This document shows, piece after piece, positions 42,297 to 50,502 of a stretch of DNA of 64,000 nt. This stretch comes from Microbacterium candidum. Lineage in GTDB: Bacteria > Actinomycetota > Actinomycetes > Actinomycetales > Microbacteriaceae. Each line of letters starts with the position of its first letter. Positions within the stretch are counted from its first letter, which is position 1. The DNA lies in contig NZ_JASXSZ010000005.1 in the NCBI RefSeq assembly GCF_030315975.1, positions 264,808 to 328,807 on the forward strand, read 5' to 3'. The notes beneath the pieces are model-generated. The model saw nothing but the letters and a program-made list of their open reading frames with translations, searched no databases and had not been told where the DNA came from. The translations under genes were made by a program, and so were the position numbers.

Positions 42297-43730
42297 TCAG
42301 GCTGCGTCGGCGAGCTCCGGTTCGGGCTGCTCGATCTCGAGCGCGGCCACCGCATCCTTCCGTCGCGGCGGGCGGACGGCCAGCACGATGACGGCCGCCA
42401 CCACGGCTCCCGCGGCGAGCGTGAGCCACGCGACCGTGTAGCCGTCGAGTGCCGGAGCCCCGCCGGCGCGGACGGAGCCGAACACGACGGCCGTCGTGAA
42501 CGCCGACCCGATCGCGGAGCCGATCGTGCGGAGGTTCGCGTTGACCCCCGTCGCGATGCCGGTGCGGTCCGCCGGCACGCTCTCGACGATGATGCTGGCC
42601 GTCGAGGCGTAGGCGAGTCCGATGCCGAGGCCGAACACGCCTCCGGAGAGGGCGAGGGCGAGGATGCTCGCGTGCTCGACGATCGCGAGCACGATTCCCC
42701 CGGCCATGAACAGGGCGCCGAGGGCCATCATGATCCGCAGCGGGATGATGCGGGCGATCGCGCCGGTGGCGAACCCGACGCCGGACATCCCGATGAGGAG
42801 CGGCAGGAGCGCGAAGCCGGCCCCCTGCACGCCGAGGCCGAGGCCCCAGCCGGACGCCGCGGGCGTCTCGAGGAACTGCGGCAGGTAGCCCCAGAACCCG
42901 AAGGCGGCGGCGCCGATGAGCAGAGCGGCGGCGTTGACCGGCCAGATCGCGCGTCCGGCGACCAGACGCAGGTCTACGAGCGGCTCGGACGAGCGCAGCT
43001 CGGCGATGATCCACGCCGTGAACAGCAGTGCTGCGATCGCGAAGAGGCCGAGCGTCAGCGGGGAGGTCCAGCCCCAGCGCGTGCCGGAGCTGAGCGGAAC
43101 CAGGAGGGCGATGAGCCAGCCGGAGAGCAGCGTCGCCGACAGGGCGTTGACGTGTCCCTGCGCGCGTGCTCCGGTGCGGGGGACGAGCATCAGGACAAGG
43201 AGGATGCCGGCGAGCGCCGTGACGAACGGGACGGCGAAGATGCCGCGCCACCCGAGGAGCTCCGCGAGGGGTCCGGCCAGGACGCTCCCCGCGGCGCCGC
43301 CGATGCCGATGATCGCGCTCGTGGCGCCGATCGCACCCGTGAGCCGCTCGCGCGGCATGACGTCGCGCAGCAGACCGAAGGCGAGGGGGAACAGCGCTCC
43401 GCCGACGCCCTGCAGGACGCGCCCGAGGATCAGGACGGTGAGGTTCGGGGCGAAGGAGGCGACGATGTCGCCGATCATCACGACGGCCAGCACTGCGAGG
43501 AACGTGTTGCGCCTCCCGCGCAGGTCGCCGATGCGACCGAGGAGGGGAGTGGCGACCGCTGCGGCGATGAGCCACGACGTGTTGGTCCAGGACGCGGCGT
43601 CCGCCGTCACGCCGTAGTCGGAGCTGATGAGCGGGATGACCGGGATGACGAGGTTCTGCAGGAGGGCGAGGGAGGCGACGCTCAGCGCGATCGCGAGGAA
43701 CGCCGCACGGGTGGATGTGGAAGCGGGCAT
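42297..43730 (-). CDS. MFS transporter (DHA2-like drug exporter)
   Basis: A 477-aa polytopic protein with probably 14 TM segments. VIPLISSDYGVTADAASWTNTSWLIAAAVATPLLGRIGDLRGRR contains motif A (GRIGDLRGRR). RVLQGVGGALFPL and GAAGSVLAGPLAELLGWRGIF correspond to motifs B and C. The divergent TetR-family regulator and twin palindromes in the shared upstream region indicate ligand-inducible efflux. The ATG at 43730 gives the normal short N-terminus. The substrate cannot be inferred. Confidence 0.88.
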   Translation of the reverse strand: MPASTSTRAAFLAIALSVASLALLQNLVIPVIPLISSDYGVTADAASWTNTSWLIAAAVATPLLGRIGDLRGRRNTFLAVLAVVMIGDIVASFAPNLTVLILGRVLQGVGGALFPLAFGLLRDVMPRERLTGAIGATSAIIGIGGAAGSVLAGPLAELLGWRGIFAVPFVTALAGILLVLMLVPRTGARAQGHVNALSATLLSGWLIALLVPLSSGTRWGWTSPLTLGLFAIAALLFTAWIIAELRSSEPLVDLRLVAGRAIWPVNAAALLIGAAAFGFWGYLPQFLETPAASGWGLGLGVQGAGFALLPLLIGMSGVGFATGAIARIIPLRIMMALGALFMAGGIVLAIVEHASILALALSGGVFGLGIGLAYASTASIIVESVPADRTGIATGVNANLRTIGSAIGSAFTTAVVFGSVRAGGAPALDGYTVAWLTLAAGAVVAAVIVLAVRPPRRKDAVAALEIEQPEPELADAA

Positions 43731-43794
43731 GAAGGGCCTTTCCAGAGGATGCGGATTCGGTGGAGGAGGGGTAAAGTGAGAGCAGGTCTCCGAA

Positions 43795-43836
43795 CGGAGG
43801 TTGCCTCCGGATTGACAGTACCGGAGGGGGCCTCCG
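43795..43836. promoter_or_regulatory. Twin operator palindromes and promoter between MFS and TetR genes
   Basis: CGGAGG-ttg-CCTCCG (43795-43809) and CGGAGG-ggg-CCTCCG (43822-43836) have identical half-sites with centres 27 bp apart. A consensus TTGACA (43812-43817, plus strand) lies between them. TetR binding here would block both divergent promoters. Confidence 0.75.
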
Positions 43837-43889
43837 TTTAGCAAGTGGCTCCACCGATTTTTTCTTCCCGATTCCGAGAGGTCGTCCGA

Positions 43890-44459
43890 ATGCCGGTCGC
43901 AGAGCGTGTCTCCGCCCTCGATGAGCGGCGACCGAAGCGCGCCGACGCCGCGCGCAACTTCGACGCCTTGGTCGTGGCGGGCCGTGCCGCGTTCGCGGAG
44001 GACGGTTCGACGGCATCACTTGAAGACATCGCCCGCCGCGCGGGTGTCGGCATCGGAACGCTGTACCGCAATTTCCCGACCCGCGACGACCTGATCGAGA
44101 CGCTCTACCTCGGCGAGGTCGACGCGCTCGCCGATGCCGCGCTGGAGGTCGCAGACCTCGAGCCGTGGGAAGCGCTGCGCGCCTGGCTCGATCGCTTCGT
44201 CACGTACGTGGGCACGAAGCACGCGCTCCTGGATGGCCTCAACCGTCAGTCCTCGGTGCTCGGCGAGTGCCGCGCCATCATGCTGTCGGCCGGCGAACCC
44301 CTTCTCATCCGCGCACAGGAGGCCGGCGAGGTCGATCCCGACATCACGATCGGCGACGTGGTCAAGCTCGTCTCCGGTGTGGCTGCCGTGGCATCCTTCG
44401 ACGACGAGGCGCAGCGCGAGCGCGTGCTCAACCTCGCCATCAACGCCATCCGGCGCTGA
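43890..44459 (+). CDS. TetR/AcrR family regulator
   Basis: A 189-aa repressor. The N-terminal HTH is complete: AAFAEDGSTASLEDIARRAGVGIGTLYRNFPTRDDLIETLY. The C-terminal helical part binds the inducer (unknown). It probably represses the divergent MFS exporter and itself through the twin palindromes upstream. I chose the ATG at 43890 (MPVAERVSALDERRPKRADA), since an in-frame ATG at 43845 would add an atypical Phe/Ser-rich N-terminus. It converges with the PPK2 gene, 9 bp apart with no visible terminator. Confidence 0.88.
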   Translation: MPVAERVSALDERRPKRADAARNFDALVVAGRAAFAEDGSTASLEDIARRAGVGIGTLYRNFPTRDDLIETLYLGEVDALADAALEVADLEPWEALRAWLDRFVTYVGTKHALLDGLNRQSSVLGECRAIMLSAGEPLLIRAQEAGEVDPDITIGDVVKLVSGVAAVASFDDEAQRERVLNLAINAIRR

Positions 44460-44468
44460 CCCGCGGGA

Positions 44469-45278
44469 TCACGCCCGGCGCTGCTCCTCGAGCGCGGCCG
44501 CGTAGTCGGGGACGATCGTCGAGAGCTCGCGCGGCGGACGCTCGTACCCACCCGGCTCGGGACGCGGAGGGATGCCGATCGGCTCCCGGTCGACGAGCGT
44601 GTACGGGATCCGCGAGAGCAGATGGTGGATCATGTTGATGCGCCCGCGCCGCTTGTCCTCGTTGTCGACCTCGAACCAGGGCGCCTCGGGGATGTCGGTG
44701 TGCACGAACATCGTGTCCTTCGCGCGGGAGTAGTCCTCCCACTTCGTGATGGACAGGACGTCGTTGGGGCTGAGCTTCCACCGTCGCATCGGGTCGTCAT
44801 TGCGCGACCGGAACCGCAGCTCCTGCTCGACGTCGGACACGCTGAACCAGTACTTCAGGAGCAGGATGCCGTCCTCCACGAGCATCCGCTCGAAGATCGG
44901 CGCCTGGTGGAGGAAGCGATGGTACTGCGCGTTGGTGCAGTAGCCCATGACGTGCTCGACGCCCGCGCGGTTGTACCAGGAGCGGTCCATCAGGACGATC
45001 TCGCCCGCCGCGGGCAGGTGCGCCACGTAGCGCTGGAAGTACCACTGCGACCTCTCGCGCTCCGTCGGGGTCGGGAGGGCGACGATGCGGGTGACGCGGG
45101 GGTTGAGGTACTGGGCGACGCGGTTGATCGTGGACCCCTTGCCTGCGGCGTCCCGCCCTTCGAAGATGACCATGACGCGCGCGCCGGTGGCCTGGACCCA
45201 CGCCTGCATGTCGACGAGCCGAGCCTGCAGCGCCTTGAGTTCGTCCTCGTACAGCCGCTTCGGCATCCGTCCGCTCAT
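44469..45278 (-). CDS. ppk2: Polyphosphate kinase 2 family protein
   Basis: A 269-aa PPK2 enzyme that uses polyphosphate to phosphorylate nucleotides (or makes polyP from NTP). Walker A VIFEGRDAAGKGSTI, the lid-region Arg-rich GRINMIHHLLSRIPY, and the Walker B-like IVLMDRSWYNRAGVE are typical, as is QWYFQRYVAHLPAAGE. The KYWFSVSDVEQELRFRSR segment fits class I PPK2, which favours ADP. It is the last gene of an overlapping operon that begins with a SpoIIE-type phosphatase, and its ATG overlaps the oxidoreductase stop (ATGA). Confidence 0.92.
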   Translation of the reverse strand: MSGRMPKRLYEDELKALQARLVDMQAWVQATGARVMVIFEGRDAAGKGSTINRVAQYLNPRVTRIVALPTPTERERSQWYFQRYVAHLPAAGEIVLMDRSWYNRAGVEHVMGYCTNAQYHRFLHQAPIFERMLVEDGILLLKYWFSVSDVEQELRFRSRNDDPMRRWKLSPNDVLSITKWEDYSRAKDTMFVHTDIPEAPWFEVDNEDKRRGRINMIHHLLSRIPYTLVDREPIGIPPRPEPGGYERPPRELSTIVPDYAAALEEQRRA

Positions 45279-46732
45279 GCGAGCGACTGTACCCGACGCG
45301 TGTGCGCCGGCGACCCCGCGCGCCGCACGGCGTCGTGAGCTGCGTTCCATCCCGCCATGCCGTGCGCTCCGCCGCCGGGGAGCGTCGATGCACTCGCGAG
45401 CCAGACCCCGGGAATCGGGGTGCGCCACGGCGCGAGCGCGGCACGGGGGCGCGCGAACAGTTGACGCCAGTCGTTCGCACCCCCGCCGATGTCGCCGCCG
45501 ACGAGGTTCGCGTCCCACGCCTCGAGGGCTGCGGGCGAGAAGGCATGCCGGGCGAGGATGCGGTCGCGGAACCCGGGCGCGAAGGACTCGATGCGCCGCT
45601 CGATCAAGCCGGTCGCGTCGCCGTCCCATCCGTTCGGGACGTGGATGTACGCCCACGCGGTGTGCTTGCCGGCGGGGGCCCGGGTGGCGTCCGCGACCGT
45701 CGGCTGCACGAGCAGGACGTACGGCTCGCCGCTCACGGCACCGCGGTGCGCCGCCGCCTCGCTCGCGATGACGGTCTCCGCGCTGCCTCCGAGGTGCACC
45801 GTGCCCGCGCCGGACAGCGCCTCGTCCGCCCACGGGATCGCGGCATCCAGCGCCCAGTCGACTTTGAAGACGCCGGGACCCGTGCGCCACCGCTCGAGCC
45901 TCCTGCGGTAGCCCGGGGGCAGCCGGTCGCCCGCGAGGCGGGCGAACTGCCGGGCGTCGACGTCGAGGATCGTCACCCCGGCGGCCGGCAGCTCGTCGAG
46001 GGACCGGATGCGGCGTCCCGTGATGATCTCGCCGCCGAGCGTGGTGAACCGCTCGACGAGCGCCTCTGCGACGCGTTCCGAGCCGCCGACCGCGACCGGC
46101 CAGCCGACGCCGTGCGCGAGCGATCCGAGCACGATCCCGAAGGCGGCGCTGCCGAGCGCCGTCAGCGGGAGCCCCGCGTGCACGGCGAGTCCGGCGAACA
46201 GTGCTCGGGCCGGGTCGTCGCGGAAGACCCGCCTGATCGGGAAGGTGGCGGGGAAAGCCCCGTGCAGACCCAAGTCGATGAGGGTCGCGGGGTGCTCGGG
46301 CGGGATCCGCGTGAGGTCGAGGGAGGCGGACGCCACCCCCTCCCATTTCCGTGCGAACCCGCCGAGCACCGCGTTCCACCGGGGGCCGTCGACGCCGAGT
46401 CCCTCGGCGGTCCGGGCGGGATCGCGGTCGAGGAGGACGGACCGGCCGGGGGCGAGCGCGTGTCCGAGCGGCAGGGCGGGGTGGGCGAAGGCGAGTCCAT
46501 CGCGTTCGAGCTGGAGCGCACGGAAGGCTGGGGATGCGAGGGCGAGAGCGTGCACCGTCGCCCCGACGTCGTGCCGGAACCCGGGGAGGGTGAGCTCCTC
46601 AGTGCGCAGCGCGCCACCCGGGCGCGATGCCGCCTCGAAGAGGATCGTCCGCAGGCCCGCTTCGGCGAGGACGATCGCGGCGACGAGACCGTTGGGCCCC
46701 GCACCCACCACGACCGCGTCGGCATCCGTCAT
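45275..46732 (-). CDS. FAD-dependent oxidoreductase, phytoene desaturase-like
   Basis: A 485-aa flavoprotein of the NAD(P)/FAD-dependent amine oxidase/CrtI-like superfamily. The Rossmann motif is DAVVVGAGPNGLVAAIVLAEAG, followed by FEAASRPGGALRTEE and a C-terminal FAD segment VWLASASTLPGGGAHGMAGWNAA. GRRIRSLDEL and LDVDARQFARL complete the flavin-contact core. There are no carotenoid genes nearby. It is within the partner-switch operon, overlapping the genes on both sides by four bases, so its product is probably made alongside PPK2 under the same signal. The substrate is unknown. Confidence 0.85.
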   Translation of the reverse strand: MTDADAVVVGAGPNGLVAAIVLAEAGLRTILFEAASRPGGALRTEELTLPGFRHDVGATVHALALASPAFRALQLERDGLAFAHPALPLGHALAPGRSVLLDRDPARTAEGLGVDGPRWNAVLGGFARKWEGVASASLDLTRIPPEHPATLIDLGLHGAFPATFPIRRVFRDDPARALFAGLAVHAGLPLTALGSAAFGIVLGSLAHGVGWPVAVGGSERVAEALVERFTTLGGEIITGRRIRSLDELPAAGVTILDVDARQFARLAGDRLPPGYRRRLERWRTGPGVFKVDWALDAAIPWADEALSGAGTVHLGGSAETVIASEAAAHRGAVSGEPYVLLVQPTVADATRAPAGKHTAWAYIHVPNGWDGDATGLIERRIESFAPGFRDRILARHAFSPAALEAWDANLVGGDIGGGANDWRQLFARPRAALAPWRTPIPGVWLASASTLPGGGAHGMAGWNAAHDAVRRAGSPAHTRRVQSLA

Positions 46733-47868
46733 GATCGCCGCCACACCCCGATCGACATCGGGCGCAGCGCCTCGTCGACCGCAGCTGCGAGTTCGGGAAC
46801 CGTCGTCTCCGGGTCGATCCCCGCCTGCAGCTTCGCGCCGAACGCCTCGACGACGCGTTCCGCGTCATAGCGCGCGCGGTCGAACCGGCGGTCGATCCAC
46901 CGCTGGACCCAGCGAAGGAGAGGCAGGAAGACGGCGGCCGCGACGACCGTGGCGAGCGCGACCGGGATGGGGTTGTCGACGGGCACGAGGGTGCCGATGC
47001 CCACGACGATCGCGGTGTACAGGGCGACGAGGGTGACCAGCACGATCGCGTAGGTGACCGTCCGCGAGATGACGCGTCCGATCGAGTAGAGGCCGTGCCG
47101 GGTGATCGCGATCCCGATGGTCAGCGCAGGCAGATTGAGGGCGAGGGTGGGGATCGCACGGCCGATGGGGCTCGTCATGATCGCCGGGACCGGGATGGCG
47201 AGCAGGAGGGCGCCCAAGATGGTGACGACCATCCCGCTGACGCCGAAGACGAACCAGCGGTACTGCAGACGCTCGGTCGCATCCGCGCGGCGCCAGCGGA
47301 GGATCAGATCGAGCAGGGCCATGACGAAGACGGCGATGAACGCCGGATACTGGATCGTCGAGACCCACACGTGCGCGATGTCGCCGAACGCGGGGATCCC
47401 GAGCGGGTTCGCCCGCCCCGTGGCGTTCGGGCTCTGCAACGTCGAGGGGTCGAAGAGTGCGAAGAACGTGTTCACGGTCACATCGACGATGTAGATCCAC
47501 ATCGTCGCGAACCCGAGTCGCGTCTGGATCCGCCCGCTCGGGAAGACGAGCGCGATCCCCGGGACGAGCAGCCAGAACGAGCTCGAGACGGCCCACGACG
47601 TGAGCTCGATCCACACGGGCAGACCCTGCATCAGCGCGGGCACGAGGCTCGGCGCCATGAGGGCCGCGTACACGGACATTCCGATGAGGTACCAGCCGAC
47701 GCCGTTGCGCGGCCGCTCGCTGAGGATGACGGCGCCGACGACCGGCCAGGCGCCGAAGCCGAACAGCATCGTCCACTCGCCGTACGACCCGACCCACACG
47801 CCGACGGCGAGACATCCCGCGACGACGGCCCAGAGGCCGACCCGCCACCACACCTGCCGCACGGTCAC
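46729..47868 (-). CDS. Polytopic membrane protein, paralogue 1, sensor-like without kinase domain
   Basis: A 379-aa protein with about eight TM segments. After the last TM helices (RVISRTVTYAIVLVTLVALYTAIVVG and VAAAVFLPLLRWVQRW) comes a short cytoplasmic tail, DRRFDRARYDAERVVEAFG...PMSIGVWRR. The tail resembles the membrane-to-GAF junction of some actinobacterial sensor kinases, but no kinase, GAF or HATPase domain follows. The adjacent gene (47865-49106) is a paralogue with the same ending. GTG start overlapping the upstream stop (GTGA). Its role, presumably in envelope sensing, is inferred only from shape and neighbours. Confidence 0.75.
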   Translation of the reverse strand: MTVRQVWWRVGLWAVVAGCLAVGVWVGSYGEWTMLFGFGAWPVVGAVILSERPRNGVGWYLIGMSVYAALMAPSLVPALMQGLPVWIELTSWAVSSSFWLLVPGIALVFPSGRIQTRLGFATMWIYIVDVTVNTFFALFDPSTLQSPNATGRANPLGIPAFGDIAHVWVSTIQYPAFIAVFVMALLDLILRWRRADATERLQYRWFVFGVSGMVVTILGALLLAIPVPAIMTSPIGRAIPTLALNLPALTIGIAITRHGLYSIGRVISRTVTYAIVLVTLVALYTAIVVGIGTLVPVDNPIPVALATVVAAAVFLPLLRWVQRWIDRRFDRARYDAERVVEAFGAKLQAGIDPETTVPELAAAVDEALRPMSIGVWRRS

Positions 47869-49106
47869 GACGGCGTCCTCGTCCACACGGCGAGCGCCGT
47901 CGGCTGCAGCGAGTCGTCCACCGCTCTCGCGAGGTCGGCGGCGGCCGTGTGGGGATCGGCGCCGTTGCGCACGCGCTCGCCGAAGCCGTCCGCGACCTTC
48001 TGCGCGTCGTAGGCCGCACGGTTGAAGCGGCGGTCGACGCGCCGGCGCACCGCACGCAGGAGGGGCAGGAAGGCGGCCGCCGCGGCGAGCGTCGCGACGG
48101 CGACAGCGACGGACGGGAGCCGGGGGATGACGGCGGTGAGGCCGACGATGATCGCGACGTAGCCCGCGACGATCACCGCCGTGACGATCGCGTACGACGC
48201 GGTGCGTGAGATCACCCGGTCGATCGCGTAGAGGTCGTAGCGGAGCACGGCGAAGAGGATCGACAGCGGGATGAGCGCGTAGACGAGCGTGCCGAACGCG
48301 CTCATCGCCTGCGACAGCAGGCCCAGCGCGCCGGGGGCCGTGTCGCCGCCGAACAGCAGCGTCGTCCAGCTGAGGACCAGCGCGCTCATCGCGGTGGTCA
48401 TCGCCCAGAAGATCCAGCGCAGCTGGGTCCGTTCCACATCGGACCCCGAGCGGTAGCGCACGAAGAGCGAGGCGATGCACAGCGCGGCGGGCACGGCGAG
48501 CCCGAGCACGAGCGCGGCGGCCGCGGCCGGCCCCTCGAGCGCTCCCCATTCGATGTGGATCGGATTCGGGACCCCGGGAGCGAGTGTGGCGGCCTGCGTG
48601 TCGATGATGAGCGCGCCCGCGACCGGCCCGATCGCGGCGTACCAGGCGAGCCACGTCCAGCGGAGCGACGGCGGGCGGCCGTCCGGGAACCGCAGGGGGA
48701 TCTGCGTGAGGAGGAGCCCGATCGGCAGCATCCAGTTTCCGCTCGTCGAGCTCGAGTCGGGTCCGCCGCCGATCACGAACAACCAGCTGGCAAGGGCGGG
48801 ATTCGTGCCCTGCACGGCCATGCCCGCGAGGTTCGCGAGCACGAACACCGAGAACAGGCCCGGGATGGCGAGCAGGAGCCAGCCGAGCGCGAGGTGCGGT
48901 CGGCGCCGCGCGATCGACCAGCCGGTGAAGAGCGTCACCAAGACGAACGGGAGGATGCTGGCCGAGGCGGCGAGCCGCTCCCAGAACCCGCCGCTTCCTG
49001 CGGCCCGCGCGAAATCAAGGGGGAGGGTCAGGAGGATCGCGAGCGCGAGCACGTCGACGAGCCACGCCCGCCTGCGCGTCGTGACATCCTCCCGCCCGGT
49101 GCTCAT
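47865..49106 (-). CDS. Polytopic membrane protein, paralogue 2, sensor-like without kinase domain
   Basis: A 413-aa protein with about eight TM helices. It shares with its downstream neighbour the block YAIDRVISRTASYAIV...VDRRFNRAAYDAQKVADGFGERV...LQPTALAVWTR. There is no kinase or other enzymatic domain. A PDSSSTSGNWML loop and IPLRFPDGRPPSLRW occur in the middle. The ATG overlaps the preceding stop by one base. The tandem duplication inside an operon led by stress-signalling genes suggests a heteromeric or specialised pair. Function unknown. Confidence 0.75.
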   Translation of the reverse strand: MSTGREDVTTRRRAWLVDVLALAILLTLPLDFARAAGSGGFWERLAASASILPFVLVTLFTGWSIARRRPHLALGWLLLAIPGLFSVFVLANLAGMAVQGTNPALASWLFVIGGGPDSSSTSGNWMLPIGLLLTQIPLRFPDGRPPSLRWTWLAWYAAIGPVAGALIIDTQAATLAPGVPNPIHIEWGALEGPAAAAALVLGLAVPAALCIASLFVRYRSGSDVERTQLRWIFWAMTTAMSALVLSWTTLLFGGDTAPGALGLLSQAMSAFGTLVYALIPLSILFAVLRYDLYAIDRVISRTASYAIVTAVIVAGYVAIIVGLTAVIPRLPSVAVAVATLAAAAAFLPLLRAVRRRVDRRFNRAAYDAQKVADGFGERVRNGADPHTAAADLARAVDDSLQPTALAVWTRTPS

Positions 49107-49786
49107 CAGGACGCCGCGTGCTTCCGATGGGTCACGCGGTGGCGGAAGGTCGCGAAGAAGACGTTCCCGCGGACGTTGCGCCAGTTCTTCCAGATCATGC
49201 GTCGGTCGACGCACACCGAGTGCTCGGTGACGGGGGCGCCCGTCACGCCGTACGACGCGGCGAGGTTCTCGAGGGTCCGTCGCCACATGCTCCCCTCCGC
49301 GGTGCGGCCGACCGGCCACACGAGCTGGATGAGGGGATCGTGCGGGCGCACGAGCATCCGGATCTCTGCGACGGTGCCCGATGCGGCGTCTTCCCGCGCC
49401 GAGAACGTGATCATGCCGGAGAGCATGTGGCCCTCGGGAGTGAGGTAGCTGAAGGACGTCTCGTCGGCGTAGATGACGAGGATGCCGGTCGTGGCGCCCG
49501 ATGCCGTCAGCGGGGTCACGTCGCCCGCCCGGATGGCGGCGTCACCGCTGTAGAAGGTGTTCCCTTTCGGCCAGAATTCGCCGAAATGCGCCCTCCAGTC
49601 GGCGATCAGCCGCTCGGCGCCGACAGCGGTCCCGAGCGCGATCGTGAACCTGCGGTCCCACAGCGAGCCGAAGCCCTGCTGGGGGCCGGCGACCCTCTTG
49701 CCCTCGAGGTTGAAGGCGTGGTCGCGCTGGGCCTCGTCGACGTGCAGCCGGTCGACCGGCTGCGCCCAGTTGGCGCTGTCGCTCAT
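49106..49786 (-). CDS. Unrecognised 226-aa soluble protein
   Basis: A 226-aa protein without TM helices or a signal peptide. I do not recognise the family. Visible features are a polar N-terminus (WAQPVDRLHVDEAQRDHAFNL), FGEFWPKGNTFYSGD, then strand-rich GILVIYADETSFSYLTPEGHMLSGMITFSA and a basic C-terminus (RHRVTHRKHAAS). The beta-rich middle may form an SRPBCC- or lipocalin-like barrel, which is a guess. It lies 21 bp after the first STAS gene, the only real gap in this operon, and overlaps the membrane protein that follows. Confidence 0.65.
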   Translation of the reverse strand: MSDSANWAQPVDRLHVDEAQRDHAFNLEGKRVAGPQQGFGSLWDRRFTIALGTAVGAERLIADWRAHFGEFWPKGNTFYSGDAAIRAGDVTPLTASGATTGILVIYADETSFSYLTPEGHMLSGMITFSAREDAASGTVAEIRMLVRPHDPLIQLVWPVGRTAEGSMWRRTLENLAASYGVTGAPVTEHSVCVDRRMIWKNWRNVRGNVFFATFRHRVTHRKHAAS

Positions 49787-49807
49787 GTCCCTGTCCTTCC
49801 GTCCGGC

Positions 49808-50164
49808 TCAGCCGGCGGTTCCGGCGAGCGCTTGGTCCGTCGAGTCGAAGAGGAGGATGGCCTCGTCGAGGCGGGTGAGCTGGAAGATCTGGCGGTAGTG
49901 CTCGGTGAGGCCGACGGCGGCGATCCGCTGCTGGCGTCGCTGTCCGCGCACGAGCAGGGTGACCAGCATCCCGATCCCGCCGGAGTTCATGTAGTCCATC
50001 CCGTGGAAGTCGAGCACGATCGTCTTGGCTCCGTCGTCCGTCGCCTGTTCGTGCGCGGCCATGAGGTCCTGCTCGCACGCGGCCGTGACATCGCCGCTGA
50101 TGGCAATGGCTGCGGCGCCGCTGCCCAGGGCGACGACATCCATCGTCGCGATCCGCTCGTTCAT
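49808..50164 (-). CDS. STAS domain anti-sigma factor antagonist (first of pair)
   Basis: A 118-aa single STAS domain of the RsbV/SpoIIAA kind. The phosphorylatable serine sits in DYMNSGGIGMLVTLL. IAISGDVTAACEQDL and the C-terminal YRQIFQLTRLDEAILLFDS complete the fold. In partner-switching, the dephosphorylated form binds the anti-sigma kinase. Its ATG overlaps the stop of the other STAS gene (ATGA). Confidence 0.88.
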   Translation of the reverse strand: MNERIATMDVVALGSGAAAIAISGDVTAACEQDLMAAHEQATDDGAKTIVLDFHGMDYMNSGGIGMLVTLLVRGQRRQQRIAAVGLTEHYRQIFQLTRLDEAILLFDSTDQALAGTAG

Positions 50165-50502
50165 CGTGCGGCCTCCTGTCCGGTGTCGGCCGTCTGGACG
50201 ATCTCGATGAAGTCGCTCAGCCGGGTGATCTGGAAGATGTGCTGATAGTGGGCGGTGAGGCCGAGCGCGCGCGTCGGCAGCCGTTGCGCCCGTGCGCGGG
50301 CGAGGAGGCTCACGATCAGGGCGATGCCGGTCGAGTTGATGTACTCGACGTCGGTGAAGTCGAGCTCGACGGTCTCCGGGGCGGAGTCGAGCGCCGCGGT
50401 GTAGGCCTGCTCGAGGATCGTCCCCGCATCTCGGTCGATGAGGCCGGAGAGCCGGATGATCGCGAGGCTGCCGCGCGTGTCGACGCTGTAGGCGAGGCTC
50501 AT
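50161..50502 (-). CDS. STAS domain anti-sigma factor antagonist (second of pair)
   Basis: A 113-aa STAS domain with the conserved serine in EYINSTGIALIVSLL. LAIIRLSGLIDRDAGTILEQ and HYQHIFQITRLSDFIEIV match its neighbour, so the two are paralogues. The start ATG at 50502 overlaps the phosphatase stop. Two antagonists behind one phosphatase/kinase protein would permit two separate outputs. Confidence 0.88.
   Translation of the reverse strand: MSLAYSVDTRGSLAIIRLSGLIDRDAGTILEQAYTAALDSAPETVELDFTDVEYINSTGIALIVSLLARARAQRLPTRALGLTAHYQHIFQITRLSDFIEIVQTADTGQEAAR

Noticed and set aside
43845..43889. Upstream ATG for the TetR gene
   Set aside because: It would add an atypical N-terminus and lie almost on the operator. 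The ATG at 43890 gives the normal start.
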